Part shown: positions 17,510-28,988 of the stretch, piece after piece
Layout: the number at the start of each line of letters is the position of its first letter
How positions within the stretch are numbered: position 1 is the first letter of the stretch
Origin: Streptococcus sp. S5
GTDB taxonomy: Bacteria > Bacillota > Bacilli > Lactobacillales > Streptococcaceae
Assembly (NCBI RefSeq): GCF_034134805.1
Contig: NZ_CP139419.1
Coordinates: 1,426,001 to 1,490,000 of the forward strand
Direction of reading: 5' to 3'
DNA length: 64,000 nt
Program-made: the position numbers and the translations under genes
Notes under the pieces: model-generated
What the model saw: the letters and a program-made list of their open reading frames with translations, nothing else
What the model was told of the DNA's origin: nothing
The model's database searches: none

Positions 17510-19015
17510 TTAACGTACTGTACGGATACGCATTGTGTTTGTACGAACAGCTTCTCCAACTGGTACACCAGCAACGATAACGATATCATCACCAGATTTA
17601 ACAAGACCAGCTTCAACCGCTTTACGTTCAGCAATTTCGAACATATCGTCAGTTGATGAAGGAGCATCTGTCAACATTGGGATAACACCCCAGTTCAACA
17701 TCAATCCACGTTCTGTCAATTCGTCAAATGTCAATGCCAAGATATCAGCATCTGGACGGTATTTAGAGATCAAACGTGCAGTGTGACCTGTCTTAGTCAA
17801 TGTTACAACCAATTTGATATCCATTGAGTTTGTAGCATCTTTAACAGCTGAAGCCATAACTTCTGTCTTAGAGTTACGTTCGAATGAAGCTGGGTTCAAA
17901 CGACCATATTCTTTCAAAAGTGTTTGAGCGTTCATGTCGATTTTCGCCATTGTAGCTACAGATTCAAGTGGGTATTTACCGTTTGCAGATTCACCTGAAA
18001 GCATTGTAGCATCAGTACCATCGATAACTGCGTTGAAGACGTCAGATACTTCTGAACGAGTTGCACGTGGTTTTTCAGTCATTGTTTCAAGCATGTTTGT
18101 TGCAGTGATAACAACTTTACCAGCAGCATTTACTTTAGAAGTAATCATTTTTTGGTAAACTGGAACCATTTCGAATGGTACTTCGATACCCATGTCACCA
18201 CGAGCGATCATGATACCATCAGTAACTTCGATGATTTCATCCAAGTTTTCGATACCTTGTTGGTTTTCGATTTTCGCAAACAATTGAACGTGGCTGTTAC
18301 CAGTTTCTTCACAGATAGCACGAACTTCTTGAACGTCTTTTGCAGTACGTACAAATGAGATCGCGATGAAGTTGATACCTTGTTCCAAACCGAAGCGGAT
18401 ATCGTCGTTATCGCGTTCAGCAAGTGCTGGGAAAGGAATCTTAGTGTTAGGGATGTTTACACCTTTTTGTTTAGCGATGATACCATCGTTTTCAACTTCA
18501 ACAACAAATTCACGTTTTGCAGCGTCTTTTTCTACAACGCGAAGACCCAATTTACCATCATCAACCAATACTTGGTGACCAACTTCAACATCATCAAAGA
18601 TGTCAAGCGCACCAGCAACGTTCAAAGCAATCACTTCACGAGTTGATTTGATGCCTTGTTTTGTAGCAACGCGGATACGTTCACCAGTCTTGTATGAATA
18701 TTCTTTAGCTTCGCCTTCGAACAATTCAGTACGGATTTCAGGACCTTTTGTATCAAGAAGGTAACCAACTTTTTTACCAGCGATTTCTTCTGCACGTTTA
18801 ACAGTCGCCATACGTTCACCTTGTTCTTGGTGGTCACCGTGTGAGAAGTTGAAACGGAAAGTGTTAGCACCAGCTTCGATCAATTTAGCAATGTTTTGTG
18901 CTGAAGCTTCAACGTCAAGTTTTTCAGCCCAGTATCCATCTTCACCGAATTTTTTACCACCACGGATTTCTACCGCAGGACCTAAAGTTGCAACGATTTT
19001 TACACGTTTGTTCAT
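17510..19015 (-). CDS. pyk: Pyruvate kinase
   Basis: It converts phosphoenolpyruvate and ADP to pyruvate and ATP in glycolysis. The 501-residue protein begins with the substrate-binding strand KRVKIVATLGPA and has RFNFSHGDHQEQ, the K/Mg-binding IMIARGDMGIEVPFEMVP, TATNMLETM and a C-terminal allosteric domain (VVTLTKTGHTARLISKYRP). Length matches lactic streptococcal enzymes. It is 69 bp downstream of pfkA on the same strand, the usual pfkA-pyk operon. Codon choice is strongly biased (many GTT, GAA, AAC), as expected for a highly expressed gene. Confidence 0.97.
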   Translation of the reverse strand: MNKRVKIVATLGPAVEIRGGKKFGEDGYWAEKLDVEASAQNIAKLIEAGANTFRFNFSHGDHQEQGERMATVKRAEEIAGKKVGYLLDTKGPEIRTELFEGEAKEYSYKTGERIRVATKQGIKSTREVIALNVAGALDIFDDVEVGHQVLVDDGKLGLRVVEKDAAKREFVVEVENDGIIAKQKGVNIPNTKIPFPALAERDNDDIRFGLEQGINFIAISFVRTAKDVQEVRAICEETGNSHVQLFAKIENQQGIENLDEIIEVTDGIMIARGDMGIEVPFEMVPVYQKMITSKVNAAGKVVITATNMLETMTEKPRATRSEVSDVFNAVIDGTDATMLSGESANGKYPLESVATMAKIDMNAQTLLKEYGRLNPASFERNSKTEVMASAVKDATNSMDIKLVVTLTKTGHTARLISKYRPDADILALTFDELTERGLMLNWGVIPMLTDAPSSTDDMFEIAERKAVEAGLVKSGDDIVIVAGVPVGEAVRTNTMRIRTVR

Positions 19016-19084
19016 GATATATATGACTCCTTTTTAAATATATCTGTCTTTTTAAGACAAGGTTAACGAATTTATGAAATAAAA

Positions 19085-20155
<1,071 letters not shown>

Positions 20156-20182
20156 CTAAAATTCTCGTATTTTTCGCAGTTT

Positions 20183-23100
20183 TTACCGATAAATCGTTTT
20201 CATAACGAGATTCTTTAATTCATCTTCCAATTCTTTGTTTTTCTGGACTGTATAGCCCTTCAATTGAAGAGTTTTTTTCTCGTCTTCATAGCGTAATATT
20301 ACAGGATATGGGCCCGGATATTTTTTCAAGATAGAAAGAATCGTTTTATCCTGACGATGATCGAGCAACTGGATCCAGAACTTTTCATTGGTTGCCAGTT
20401 GCGCCTCTGCTAGAATCATCTGCAAGCGCCCATCACGCTCTTGTATCTTCCCTGTCAAGTAATAAAAGCCGCCTTCTTTTATCAAGGAGGAAAATCGATT
20501 GTAGGTTTCAGGGAAAAGGGTCACATCCAATTTTTTCTTGGTATCACTGACTTGTAAGAAAGCCATGAGATCACCCGACTTGGTTCGAATGGTTCGAATG
20601 CTTTGTACCTCAATGAGAATGCGTGCCTGCTCTCCGTATATGAGTTGAGAAATTGGTTGGATCTCGTAGGGACTCGTTTGTCCAATCGCAACCAATGGGT
20701 GGGTACTGAGCCCGATGCCAATAATGGCCTCTTCCTTCTCATATTTTTCAGCTTGGCTAAAGTCCTCCGCTTCTGTCCAGGAATAGTTAGAATCCGCAAA
20801 CAAACTGCCTAGCTCATCAGCAAAGACAAACAAATTCGGCAAATTGTGAAGCACCTTGCGTCTATTTTTTTCAAAAATATCAAACAATCCAAGCTCCACT
20901 AAAGGTGTTAACAGAGGTAATTTATGATACTGATTGGGGAGGCGTAAAATAAAATCTTCGACACTTTCAAAGGGACGATTATCAATGATCCAATACGCGA
21001 AATCTCTTGGGAGTCCCTTGATATTTTTCATTCCCAAGTAAATTTTTCGATCCTGGAACTTATCTCTGTAAGGGATGGTGTTGATGGATAATGGCGCGAC
21101 TTTAAAATCAAACTGGAGAGCATCTGTCAGATAATCGCTACTCGAATAATTGAGCATGACATCAAAGAAAACATCTGGATAATGGACCTTGAAATAGGCC
21201 ATCTGAAAGGCCAAGGCAGAATAGGCGTAGGCATGGGAACGGTTAAACCCATAGCCTGCGAATTTTTCCATGATCGCAAAGACCTCTTTGGCTTTTTCTT
21301 CCGTATGCCCAAGTTTAAGAGCACCTGAGACAAAATCGTCTTCCATCTGATGCATTTCAGCCGCATTTTTTTTGCCCATAGCCCTACGTAAAATATCGGC
21401 TTTCCCTAGACTAAAGCCTGCAAAACGCTGGGCAACCTGCATGACCTGTTCTTGGTAGAGCATGATCCCATAAGTGGGCCTTAAGATTTCTTCAATAGCT
21501 GGATCTAAAATCTCAACTTTTTCTTGGCCGTGCTTTCTTTTGACGAAATTATCAATGTAATCACTAGCCCCTGGACGATTGAGAGAGGTGGTCGCTACCA
21601 CTTCTTCGAAATGATTGGGTCTCACACGTCTCAAGAGGCGAATGGCTCCAGCCTGTTCAAATTGGAAAATCCCCTTGGTATCCCCTGCAGCAAACAAGGC
21701 CAAGGTTTCTGGATCTTCTAAATCAATGGCTTCAATCACGATCTCTTCTTGGTACTTTTCATAGACGGCTTCCTTCATTTTCTGAACAAAGGTTAAATTT
21801 CGCAGACCCAAAAAGTCCATCTTCAACAGACCATTGGCTTCAACCGCATGGGCATCATACTGGGTGACAAACATGTCTTCTCCATACTTGAGAGGAATGT
21901 GATCCGTCAAATCCTGGTCACTCATCACAACCCCAGCCGCATGGATAGAGGTCTGTCTTGGTTGGCCTTCAATTCTTTTAGCAATTTCAAAGCCACGCTC
22001 AAATTCTGCTCGGCTATGAATCACTTGTCGAAAAGCTAGGTTCTGTTCATAAGCAGTCGTCAGTGTATCCCTAAAGCCAATCCGCTTGGTAATGGAAGTC
22101 AATTCATACTCAGGTACCCCAAAACGTTTGAAGACATCTCGAATGGCTTGTTTGGCCCCAAAGGTTGAAAAGGTCACGATCTGAGCTGCATGGTAACTCC
22201 CGTAACGGTCTCGCACATAGCGGATAAATTCTGGACGATAGATATCTGGAATATCAATATCAATATCCGGCATGGTGTAGCGCTCCACATTTAAAAAGCG
22301 CTCAAACAGGAGGTTTTTCTCCACAGGATCAATCCCTGTAATCCCTAGGGCATAGGCTACCAGTGAGCCTACAGCAGACCCACGTCCCATTCCCATATAA
22401 TCGCCTTGACTCCGTCCGAAACGAAGAAGGTCCCAGACAATCAAGAAATAATCATCAAAGCCCATTTGGTGAATAATGTCTAATTCATGCTCCAGACGTT
22501 CTTGATAGACCGGACTGGTCAAGTTCTTTCGAAGAAGACCCGCTTGGGCTAATTCTCTCAGTTCCTCAACTGCTGATTTCTGGGGATTGAAGCGAGGCAA
22601 TTTCAACTGAGTATCAATATCGTATTGAATCCCTTGGACTAGTTTTTCCAGATTTGTGATGGCTTGAGGAAATCGCTCTGCAAAATCATTCTTTAAATCC
22701 TGAGGAGTTTTTAGGACTGTTGTCGGATCAATTGGCCCTGTTTCCGTCAAGCTTTGATTGTCCTTGATGGCTGCCAGCATCTGCATGGCTTCCACATCTT
22801 CCACCTCAAAGAAACGCACAGTATGAAGAGGGAGCACAGGGTGGCTAAACTCTTGGACCGGCGTATCCGCAAAAACTCCGATGAAGTAATCTAGACCAAG
22901 CGGCAAGTCTCCACTAGCAAAAGGAGCTGGGACAATAACTGCTACGCCTTCTGTTAGGTGCTTCACATCCTCCCAATTGCTCTTCCCCATCATTTTGACG
23001 GTCGACATCTTCATCAGATTCTGGTAGCCCTTCGTGGACAGGGCGATCAGCCTAAACGGAATTGTTTCATTATCTACCTCTAATCCAATTTCTAAACCGA

Positions 23101-23284
23101 CCAAGGGGCTGAGCTTATGGGCCTGACAGGCTTCGATAAATTCATAAGCACCATACAAATTATCTACATCCATGATTCCCAATGCGCCATACCCCATGCT
23201 TTTAGCCACTTGGACATAGTCTTTTATGGTCACAAGGCTTTCCATAAAAGTATAGACTGATTTGGTATCTAGCTGTGCAATCAC
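20183..23284 (-). CDS. dnaE: DNA polymerase III alpha subunit DnaE
   Basis: This is the replicative polymerase of the DnaE type, which in Firmicutes extends RNA primers before handing over to PolC. The 1033 residues contain an N-terminal PHP domain, the polymerase core with GRGSAVGSLVAY and the catalytic MPDIDIDIPD, a helix-hairpin region, and a C-terminal OB fold (RILIEVQSIRTIRTKSGDLMAF). The start is GTG with GGAG 5 nt upstream. It precedes pfkA-pyk as in other streptococci. Confidence 0.95.
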   Translation of the reverse strand: MIAQLDTKSVYTFMESLVTIKDYVQVAKSMGYGALGIMDVDNLYGAYEFIEACQAHKLSPLVGLEIGLEVDNETIPFRLIALSTKGYQNLMKMSTVKMMGKSNWEDVKHLTEGVAVIVPAPFASGDLPLGLDYFIGVFADTPVQEFSHPVLPLHTVRFFEVEDVEAMQMLAAIKDNQSLTETGPIDPTTVLKTPQDLKNDFAERFPQAITNLEKLVQGIQYDIDTQLKLPRFNPQKSAVEELRELAQAGLLRKNLTSPVYQERLEHELDIIHQMGFDDYFLIVWDLLRFGRSQGDYMGMGRGSAVGSLVAYALGITGIDPVEKNLLFERFLNVERYTMPDIDIDIPDIYRPEFIRYVRDRYGSYHAAQIVTFSTFGAKQAIRDVFKRFGVPEYELTSITKRIGFRDTLTTAYEQNLAFRQVIHSRAEFERGFEIAKRIEGQPRQTSIHAAGVVMSDQDLTDHIPLKYGEDMFVTQYDAHAVEANGLLKMDFLGLRNLTFVQKMKEAVYEKYQEEIVIEAIDLEDPETLALFAAGDTKGIFQFEQAGAIRLLRRVRPNHFEEVVATTSLNRPGASDYIDNFVKRKHGQEKVEILDPAIEEILRPTYGIMLYQEQVMQVAQRFAGFSLGKADILRRAMGKKNAAEMHQMEDDFVSGALKLGHTEEKAKEVFAIMEKFAGYGFNRSHAYAYSALAFQMAYFKVHYPDVFFDVMLNYSSSDYLTDALQFDFKVAPLSINTIPYRDKFQDRKIYLGMKNIKGLPRDFAYWIIDNRPFESVEDFILRLPNQYHKLPLLTPLVELGLFDIFEKNRRKVLHNLPNLFVFADELGSLFADSNYSWTEAEDFSQAEKYEKEEAIIGIGLSTHPLVAIGQTSPYEIQPISQLIYGEQARILIEVQSIRTIRTKSGDLMAFLQVSDTKKKLDVTLFPETYNRFSSLIKEGGFYYLTGKIQERDGRLQMILAEAQLATNEKFWIQLLDHRQDKTILSILKKYPGPYPVILRYEDEKKTLQLKGYTVQKNKELEDELKNLVMKTIYR

Positions 23285-23330
23285 TTTTTCTCCTCCCTCA
23301 CTTGTCTATTTTTGGGACTCTTTTTTGTAC

Positions 23331-23359
23331 AAAAAAACACCACTGCTACACAATGATGT
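23331..23359 (-). terminator. Terminator after ssrA-tRNA-Ser
   Basis: The minus-strand stem ACATCATTG/CAGTGGTGT (with wobbles) is followed by T7, nine bases after the tRNA 3' end. Confidence 0.8.
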
Positions 23360-23367
23360 CTCAACAA

Positions 23368-23455
23368 CGGAAGACATGGGATTCGAACCCACGCACGCTT
23401 TTACACGCCTACCGCGTTTCCAACACGGCCTCTTAAGCCTCTTGAGTAATCTTCC
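23368..23455 (-). tRNA. tRNA-Ser (anticodon GGA)
   Basis: Acceptor arm GGAAGAT pairs with GTCTTCC, and G is the discriminator. The anticodon stem CCGTG/CGCGG carries loop TTGGAAA (anticodon GGA, reading UCC/UCU). A long variable arm marks it as a class II serine tRNA, and the T-arm contains GGTTCGAATCC. It is 88 nt, with no encoded CCA. It lies 13 nt downstream of the tmRNA and is probably processed from a shared transcript. Confidence 0.93.
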
Positions 23456-23468
23456 ATGAATAAAAATA

Positions 23469-23814
23469 TGGAGCCGGTGGGAGTCGAACCCACGTCCAAA
23501 CACCTGCCAGCATATTTGTCTACAACCATAGGTTATGTCTTCTTTTAACAGCTACATGACACATAACTCAAGCCCTGTACCTGCGAGTCTATCAATCTCT
23601 TATCTAACTCCTAGACCAAGCTAGATCGTATCTCGCTAAAATAAAGACCTGTCATCAAACACGAGCGATTCGAATCGGGTCACGCCTGCTGGTGTTTAGG
23701 CAGCTAAAGCGTAAGAATTATTATTTTTTGCAGTTATATTTAACTGGCGTTTTACATCCGCTAGATGAGTTGCAAAATATACCTCATAATGCCTGTCGAA
23801 TCCGTAACGACCCC
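23469..23814 (-). ncRNA. ssrA: Transfer-messenger RNA (tmRNA)
   Basis: It rescues stalled ribosomes and tags the nascent chain for proteolysis. The 5' end GGGGTCGTTACGG and 3' end GGTTCGACTCCCACCGGCTC form the alanine-tRNA-like domain. The tag frame (23731-23696) reads AKNNNSYALAA then TAA. It is about 346 nt. Its partner gene smpB is not in the window. Confidence 0.96.
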
Positions 23815-23916
23815 AAAACGAATACAATTAGTATATCAAAATGTAGCTAAAAATGCAAAAGAAAAAATTGAACAAGAAGGCTTCCATTTGGAAGTTTCTT
23901 GCTCAATTCCATATTA

Positions 23917-24711
23917 TTATTGAAGATTCAACTTGTACTTGCTGATATAGTGAATGGTGAAGTACATAGAAACAATTTTAATGACTTCATAAATGAGACC
24001 TGGAATAAAGTTAGGTCCAAAATCATCAATATTTCCATAAACCAATGCAGACCCGACAGCATATGAATCTTTTAATGGATTAAATGCTGTACCAATGATA
24101 CTTAAAACAATGCACAAGAGAAAGAAAAACAGAATAGCCTTAAATCCACGACGATTTTGGAAGAGTTGGCCAAGTGCGATCGATACATAAAATAGTAAGA
24201 TTCCTGAAGCTGTGGTAAAAATCCACCAAACGATAATCCAATAAGCAATAGAATGACTAAAAGCCTCAGCGATAATACTAAATACAGGAGAGAGGTCTTG
24301 TCCAATGACAGCACCCATCACAATAATTGTGATAAAACCACTAAAAAATAGAAGGAATAGGCAGTAAAGACTCGCTACTAAAGCTCCCACAAATTTTGAC
24401 AAAATGATCGCATGGGGGCTAGCTGGAAGAGTCCAGGTCAAGTAACCTTCACGTCCGTATAAGTTGGAATAGAAACGACGGATAATAATATAGTAGTTGC
24501 TAAGATAAAGACCAATGACTCCTCCAAAAATGAGAATCCCAAGAGTCCCTGTTATGATTTGCATACTATTGGTTTCCATATCCACAAAACCGTTTGTAGC
24601 ACTTCCACCAATAACACCTGTAATCACTGACAAACCTAGTGCAATCAGGGTGATCAATAAATACCACTTAGCTGTCGATTTAAATTCATATTTTAATAAT
24701 TTACCAAACAT
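23917..24711 (-). CDS. ABC-2 type transporter permease
   Basis: This 264-residue integral membrane protein has about six hydrophobic segments and no extracellular domain. It starts MFGKLLKYEFKSTAKWYLL, the typical opening of small ABC-2 permeases, and contains GREGYLTWTLPASPHAI between segments 2 and 3. It is paired with the ATPase gene 9 bp upstream. This is an export system whose cargo cannot be read from sequence; lipid, peptide or antimicrobial-peptide export are all possible. Confidence 0.85.
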   Translation of the reverse strand: MFGKLLKYEFKSTAKWYLLITLIALGLSVITGVIGGSATNGFVDMETNSMQIITGTLGILIFGGVIGLYLSNYYIIIRRFYSNLYGREGYLTWTLPASPHAIILSKFVGALVASLYCLFLLFFSGFITIIVMGAVIGQDLSPVFSIIAEAFSHSIAYWIIVWWIFTTASGILLFYVSIALGQLFQNRRGFKAILFFFLLCIVLSIIGTAFNPLKDSYAVGSALVYGNIDDFGPNFIPGLIYEVIKIVSMYFTIHYISKYKLNLQ

Positions 24712-24720
24712 GGGTTCCTC

Positions 24721-25428
24721 CTAATAAACACGGAATTGATCACGGAAGATCTCATCGATTGATTTTCCGTGTTGATTGCGCATAACAGTCGTATTTTCAT
24801 GCAAGAGGATTCTTCCTTGGTTGATGAAAATGGCCTCATCCAAAACTTGCTCAATATCCGCAATCAAGTGAGTAGAAATCAAGACAGAAGAATTTGGACG
24901 TCGGTTTTGAATAATGGTCCGCAAAATATAATCACGCGCCGCTGGGTCAACCCCACCGATTGGTTCATCAAGAACATACAAGTCAGCTTCACGACTCATC
25001 ACCAAAATCAATTGCACTTTTTCCTTGTTCCCTTTTGAAAGGCTGTTCAATTTTTGATTTGGATGCAAATGCAAATCGTTGAGCAATTGGTAAGCTCGTT
25101 GGACATTAAAATCTGAATAAAAATCTTGGAAATAGCTAATAGCATCACTAATTTTTATATTTTCACTCAGATAAGTCGTATCCGGCAAATAGGAAACAAC
25201 TTTTTTAGAAGCTGGGGATGGTAATTGCCCATGAATATAGATATTTCCAAGGCTTGGTTGCAATAAACCATTAATCAATTTAATGATGGTTGTTTTCCCG
25301 CTACCATTAGGCCCCAAAAGGCCAATAATACGGCCAGGTTGGATGTTCAAACTAACATCCATGAGAGCAACTTCATGCCCATAATTCTTTGTCACATGGT
25401 CCAAGTAGACCAAAGGATACTGATTCAT
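24721..25428 (-). CDS. ABC transporter ATP-binding protein
   Basis: This 235-residue ATPase partners the ABC-2 permease encoded 9 bp downstream. It has Walker A LLGPNGSGKTTI, a signature LSKGNKEKVQLILV in place of LSGGQ, Walker B LYVLDEPIGGVDP and switch His in ISTHL. LSKGN is common in GntR-associated ABC-2 exporters (YtrB-like), but no GntR regulator lies alongside. It has its own -10 box. Confidence 0.88.
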   Translation of the reverse strand: MNQYPLVYLDHVTKNYGHEVALMDVSLNIQPGRIIGLLGPNGSGKTTIIKLINGLLQPSLGNIYIHGQLPSPASKKVVSYLPDTTYLSENIKISDAISYFQDFYSDFNVQRAYQLLNDLHLHPNQKLNSLSKGNKEKVQLILVMSREADLYVLDEPIGGVDPAARDYILRTIIQNRRPNSSVLISTHLIADIEQVLDEAIFINQGRILLHENTTVMRNQHGKSIDEIFRDQFRVY

Positions 25429-25457
25429 GTAAATCTCCTTTATTTTCTATTTATGCT

Positions 25458-25463
25458 ATTATA
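25458..25463 (-). promoter_or_regulatory. -10 box of the ABC-2 exporter operon
   Basis: Minus-strand TATAAT lies 29 nt before the ATPase gene start, in the gap after the DUF59 gene terminator. Confidence 0.5.
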
Positions 25464-25550
25464 CCTTGTCCTCTTGATGATTGCAACTTTATCTGAAAAT
25501 TTGCTAAGAATTTGAAAATGGTTGTTCAAAAATACAGATGTAAACAAATC

Positions 25551-25576
25551 AGAGGTTAGGGAAGCCCCTAACCTCT
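25551..25576. terminator. Hairpin after the DUF59 gene
   Basis: A perfect AGAGGTTAGGG/CCCTAACCTCT stem lies 20 nt past the DUF59 gene stop. The U-run is interrupted on both strands, so termination strength is uncertain. Confidence 0.6.
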
Positions 25577-25596
25577 TGTTTTCATGAATAGAATTT

Positions 25597-25926
25597 TTAA
25601 CTAATTCCAAGTGCAATCCGTGCATAGCGGCTCATTTTTTCAACCGTCCAAGCAGGATACCAGACCAACTTCACATCCACAGACGTCACTTCTTCTACTT
25701 CTGCTAAAACATCATGAATCTGATCTGTCAGAAGATCCGCTAATGGACATCCCATGGTCGTTAAGGTCATATCAATGATGGTTGCTCCAGTTTCACCGTC
25801 AAAATGGATCTCGTAGACAAGACCTAAATTGACAATATCAATCCCAAGCTCAGGATCGATTACCTCTTCCAAAGCATTTAAAATTTTATTTTTAATTTCT
25901 TCAATTTGCTCAGTTGTATATGCCAT
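25597..25926 (-). CDS. DUF59/MIP18-family iron-sulfur assembly factor
   Basis: This 109-residue protein of the MIP18 (SufT/PaaD-like) family is thought to assist Fe-S cluster maturation. It shows the family signature EVIDPELGIDIVNLGLVYEI (about residues 20-39) and the conserved TTMGCPLADLL with its single reactive Cys. There is no membrane segment. It lies downstream of rpoD as in other streptococci, but three terminator-like hairpins (25978-26099) separate the two. Confidence 0.85.
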   Translation of the reverse strand: MAYTTEQIEEIKNKILNALEEVIDPELGIDIVNLGLVYEIHFDGETGATIIDMTLTTMGCPLADLLTDQIHDVLAEVEEVTSVDVKLVWYPAWTVEKMSRYARIALGIS

Positions 25927-25977
25927 ATGACTTCCTTTTTTTGCTATTTTACTCTCGATAGAATTTCTTGGCTCGGG

Positions 25978-26099
25978 TTAAAAAGATCCGCAGGATCTGG
26001 CCACTCTTTGGTTTTTAGGTGGCCGTTAAAAATGTCCACTGGACCTGGGCCACTCTCTTATTTTTAGGTGGCCGTTAAAAAGATCCGCAGGATCTTTTT
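25978..26099 (-). repeat. Tandem terminator array downstream of rpoD
   Basis: About 2.6 copies of a roughly 48-bp unit follow the rpoD stop. Each unit holds a short palindromic hairpin with a U-run on the minus strand: AAAGATCCTGCGGATCTTTTT, then GGTCCAGTGGAC followed by ATTTTT, then AGATCCTGCGGATCTTTTT. Between them are two GGCCAC...GTGGCC hairpins with 14-nt loops. The middle unit has changed its stem sequence but kept the pairing. The first hairpin starts at the rpoD stop codon. The array should insulate rpoD from the DUF59 gene. Confidence 0.75.
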
Positions 26100-27207
26100 A
26101 ATCCTCAATAAAATCACGCAATGGTTTGCTTCTGCTTGGGTGGCGGAGTTTACGGAGGGCTTTGGCTTCGATCTGACGGATCCGTTCACGGGTCACGTTG
26201 AAGACTTTACCCACATCTTCCAAGGTCCGCATTTTTCCATCATCCAAACCGAAACGTAAACGAAGTACGTTTTCTTCACGGTCTGTCAGGGTATCGAGGA
26301 CTTCATCTAATTGTTCACGTAGAACCACACGAGTGGTGTAGTCTACTGGATTTTCAATCACTTCATCTTCGATGAAATCTCCCAAATGGCTATCGTCTTC
26401 TTCCCCGATTGGCGTTTCCAAAGAAACAGGCTCTTGGGCAATCTTCAAGATTTCGCGTACCTTATCAGGCGTCATATCCATGCGTTCAGCGATTTGTTCA
26501 GGCGTTGGGTCTTGTCCCAATTCTTGCAAGAGATTGCGTTGTTCACGAACCAACTTGTTAATGGTTTCCACCATGTGAACAGGGATCCGAATGGTCCGTG
26601 CTTGGTCTGCAATGGCACGAGTGATAGCCTGACGAATCCACCAAGTAGCATAGGTAGAGAACTTGAACCCTTTGGTATAGTCAAACTTATCAACGGCCTT
26701 CATCAAGCCCATATTTCCTTCTTGGATCAAATCCAAAAATTGCATTCCACGACCAACGTAACGTTTCGCAATGGATACAACCAAACGAAGGTTGGCTTCT
26801 GCAAGACGTTGCTTGGCTTCCAAGTCACCTTGTTCCACTAAGATAGCCAATTCTTGTTCTTCTTCATTTGTCAAAAGAGGAACAACCCCAATTTCTTTCA
26901 AGTACATCCGTACTGGGTCGTTGACCTTGGCAGAGTTGCTTCCAAGCAATTCCTCATCTGACAATTCTGGCTCTTCTTCATTGTTCAACACACGCGCACT
27001 TGGGTTACCATCTTTATCCGTGATCGAAATTCCTGCATCTTGAATCCGTTGCAAAAGATCTTCAATCCCATCTGCATCTAGTGTGAATGGAATAACCAAC
27101 TTGTCATTAATTTCATCATCTGTTGCAGTTCCACTTTTCTTGTGGCTGCGAATAAACTCTGCAATTTGAACGTCCAATGTTGTAATATCTTTTTGTTCTT
27201 TAGCCAT
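26098..27207 (-). CDS. rpoD: Primary sigma factor RpoD (SigA)
   Basis: This is the housekeeping sigma subunit of RNA polymerase. The 369 residues contain region 1.2 ([17 protein letters not shown]), region 2 with [20 protein letters not shown] and the -10 recognition helix [15 protein letters not shown], region 3, and region 4 ending [19 protein letters not shown] for -35 recognition. The short region 1.1 is normal for Firmicutes. It begins two bases after the dnaG stop, the conserved dnaG-rpoD macromolecular-synthesis pair. Confidence 0.97.
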   Translation of the reverse strand: MAKEQKDITTLDVQIAEFIRSHKKSGTATDDEINDKLVIPFTLDADGIEDLLQRIQDAGISITDKDGNPSARVLNNEEEPELSDEELLGSNSAKVNDPVRMYLKEIGVVPLLTNEEEQELAILVEQGDLEAKQRLAEANLRLVVSIAKRYVGRGMQFLDLIQEGNMGLMKAVDKFDYTKGFKFSTYATWWIRQAITRAIADQARTIRIPVHMVETINKLVREQRNLLQELGQDPTPEQIAERMDMTPDKVREILKIAQEPVSLETPIGEEDDSHLGDFIEDEVIENPVDYTTRVVLREQLDEVLDTLTDREENVLRLRFGLDDGKMRTLEDVGKVFNVTRERIRQIEAKALRKLRHPSRSKPLRDFIED

Positions 27208-27209
27208 TC

Positions 27210-28988
27210 CTACTCCATTCTTCTTTTTTGAGCGATCAAACGCTCGAGTTCCAATAAAGCTTTTTCCGCATCCCCTGTCGAGGAAGCTTCCTTCACTTTA
27301 TTTCCAATTTGTTGACTTTCTTTGCGAAGAAGCTCACGATTTCGCGTTTCTTCCACTTCTTCTAATTCACCATCCGCTATCTCTTCTGGCAAATCTTCTT
27401 CTACCATCCGGTACCAGGCGTGCTGGACCCCTTCAGGTTGCTCGGACAAATCCTGAGATGTGACTTCTCCATTTTGACAGAGTAATTGGTACAAGATCTG
27501 TAACTCCGGTGTGTCAAAGACAAAATCAGGTCGCAAACGGTAATCATTAAGCACCATTGGAAAATCTTTCATCCTACTTAATAAATGATTTTCCGCCTTG
27601 ATCAAGCGCGTCATCCCACGATTAGGCAGGAGATCGACTGAAAAATTCGACGTTCTTGATCGTCCACCACTTTGATCCTCCTGCCGTTGATGCAAGCGAC
27701 AATTATTGACAATCTGCTCAATCTGCAAATAATCAAAGTCTGGCAATAAATCTGCCAACTTATAAATATAGGTGTTTTGCGCTGTGATGGAGCGCGTCTG
27801 GGCGATCATCGGTGCCAGCTTCTCGACAAACTCAATCTGTGCCTGTAAGTTCTCAATATACTGGGGTTTCCAGTAGTGCATCAAGAATTCAACCTTACTG
27901 ATCCGCGAATTCTTCAAGAGGGAAGCTAGATCTTCTGGGGAGGTCTTTTTGAGGTACTCATCGGGATCCATCTGATCAGGGATACGGACGATCTCCAACT
28001 CCAGATCCTGCAAGACATCCAAGGCCTTAGCGGTTGCTTCAAGTCCCGCCTTATCCCCATCATAGGTCAAAATGACCTTTTTGGTAAAATGAGACAGGTG
28101 CTGGACGTGCTCTGGTGTCAAGGCTGTCCCCATAGAGGCGACTGCATTTTCAATCCCAGCTCGATAAGCCGCAATGACATCCATAAAGCCTTCCATGATA
28201 TACATTTCATGTTGCTTTTTGGCGCTCGTCTTAGCTTGATCCAAATGATAAAGTTCATAACTCTTATTAAATAGACGGGTACTTCGACTATTCTTGTACT
28301 TGGCTTGATGACTGCCATCATCCGTTAGTTTCCACAGTCTACCAGAAAAAGCAATGACACGTCCACTATCATCCGTCAAAGGAAACATAATCCGATCCTG
28401 AAAGGCATCAAAAACTGTTCCAGCATCTGAGATTGTGAATAACCCCGAATCGGTAATCACTTTCTCAGAGAACTTCTCAGAGAGATTTCGATAGAGATAA
28501 TTCCCTTCTGCTGGGGCTAAGCCCAATTGAAAATGTCGGATGACCTCATCCGTCAATCCACGTTCATACAGATAATTTCGCGCTTCTTCTCCCATCTTTG
28601 TCGTCATCAGAATCGCCTGGTAGAACTTACTGGCTTCCTGATGAATCTCATAAAGTTCTTGGTTGGGATTGATAGACGTTGGTTGAGCCGGCCTTGCTTG
28701 GTACTGAAGCGCAATACCCGCTTTTTCTGCTACGATCTGGACCGCATCCATAAAAGCGACTCCACGGTATTCCTCAATAAACTTAAAGACATCTCCCGAG
28801 CGACCACATCCGAAACAATGGTAAAACTGCTTGTCTTCAACGACATTAAAAGAAGGAGTCTTTTCACCATGAAAAGGACAGAGCCCTAAAAAATTACGGC
28901 CAGCCTTGGTCAAAGAAACAACTTCTCCAATAACTTCAACAATGTTTACACTGTTTTTAATTTCTGCAATTAGCTCTTTATCAACCAT
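27210..28988 (-). CDS. dnaG: DNA primase
   Basis: It makes RNA primers at the replication fork. The 592 residues hold the N-terminal zinc finger ([11 protein letters not shown] and [12 protein letters not shown]), the TOPRIM core ([24 protein letters not shown]) and a C-terminal helicase-binding domain. I chose the ATG at 28988 ([11 protein letters not shown]), with GGAGG 8 nt upstream. An in-frame start further upstream would add 29 residues foreign to the family. rpoD follows immediately. Confidence 0.95.
   Translation of the reverse strand: MVDKELIAEIKNSVNIVEVIGEVVSLTKAGRNFLGLCPFHGEKTPSFNVVEDKQFYHCFGCGRSGDVFKFIEEYRGVAFMDAVQIVAEKAGIALQYQARPAQPTSINPNQELYEIHQEASKFYQAILMTTKMGEEARNYLYERGLTDEVIRHFQLGLAPAEGNYLYRNLSEKFSEKVITDSGLFTISDAGTVFDAFQDRIMFPLTDDSGRVIAFSGRLWKLTDDGSHQAKYKNSRSTRLFNKSYELYHLDQAKTSAKKQHEMYIMEGFMDVIAAYRAGIENAVASMGTALTPEHVQHLSHFTKKVILTYDGDKAGLEATAKALDVLQDLELEIVRIPDQMDPDEYLKKTSPEDLASLLKNSRISKVEFLMHYWKPQYIENLQAQIEFVEKLAPMIAQTRSITAQNTYIYKLADLLPDFDYLQIEQIVNNCRLHQRQEDQSGGRSRTSNFSVDLLPNRGMTRLIKAENHLLSRMKDFPMVLNDYRLRPDFVFDTPELQILYQLLCQNGEVTSQDLSEQPEGVQHAWYRMVEEDLPEEIADGELEEVEETRNRELLRKESQQIGNKVKEASSTGDAEKALLELERLIAQKRRME

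Noticed and set aside
25440-25625. 61-codon minus-strand frame after the DUF59 gene
   Set aside because: It overlaps the DUF59 gene end, a hairpin and the ABC operon -10 box; no coding signature.
25978-26099. Possible CRISPR-like array downstream of rpoD
   Set aside because: There are only 2.6 units with no unique spacers of constant length, and each unit is a hairpin plus U-run; no cas genes are in the window.
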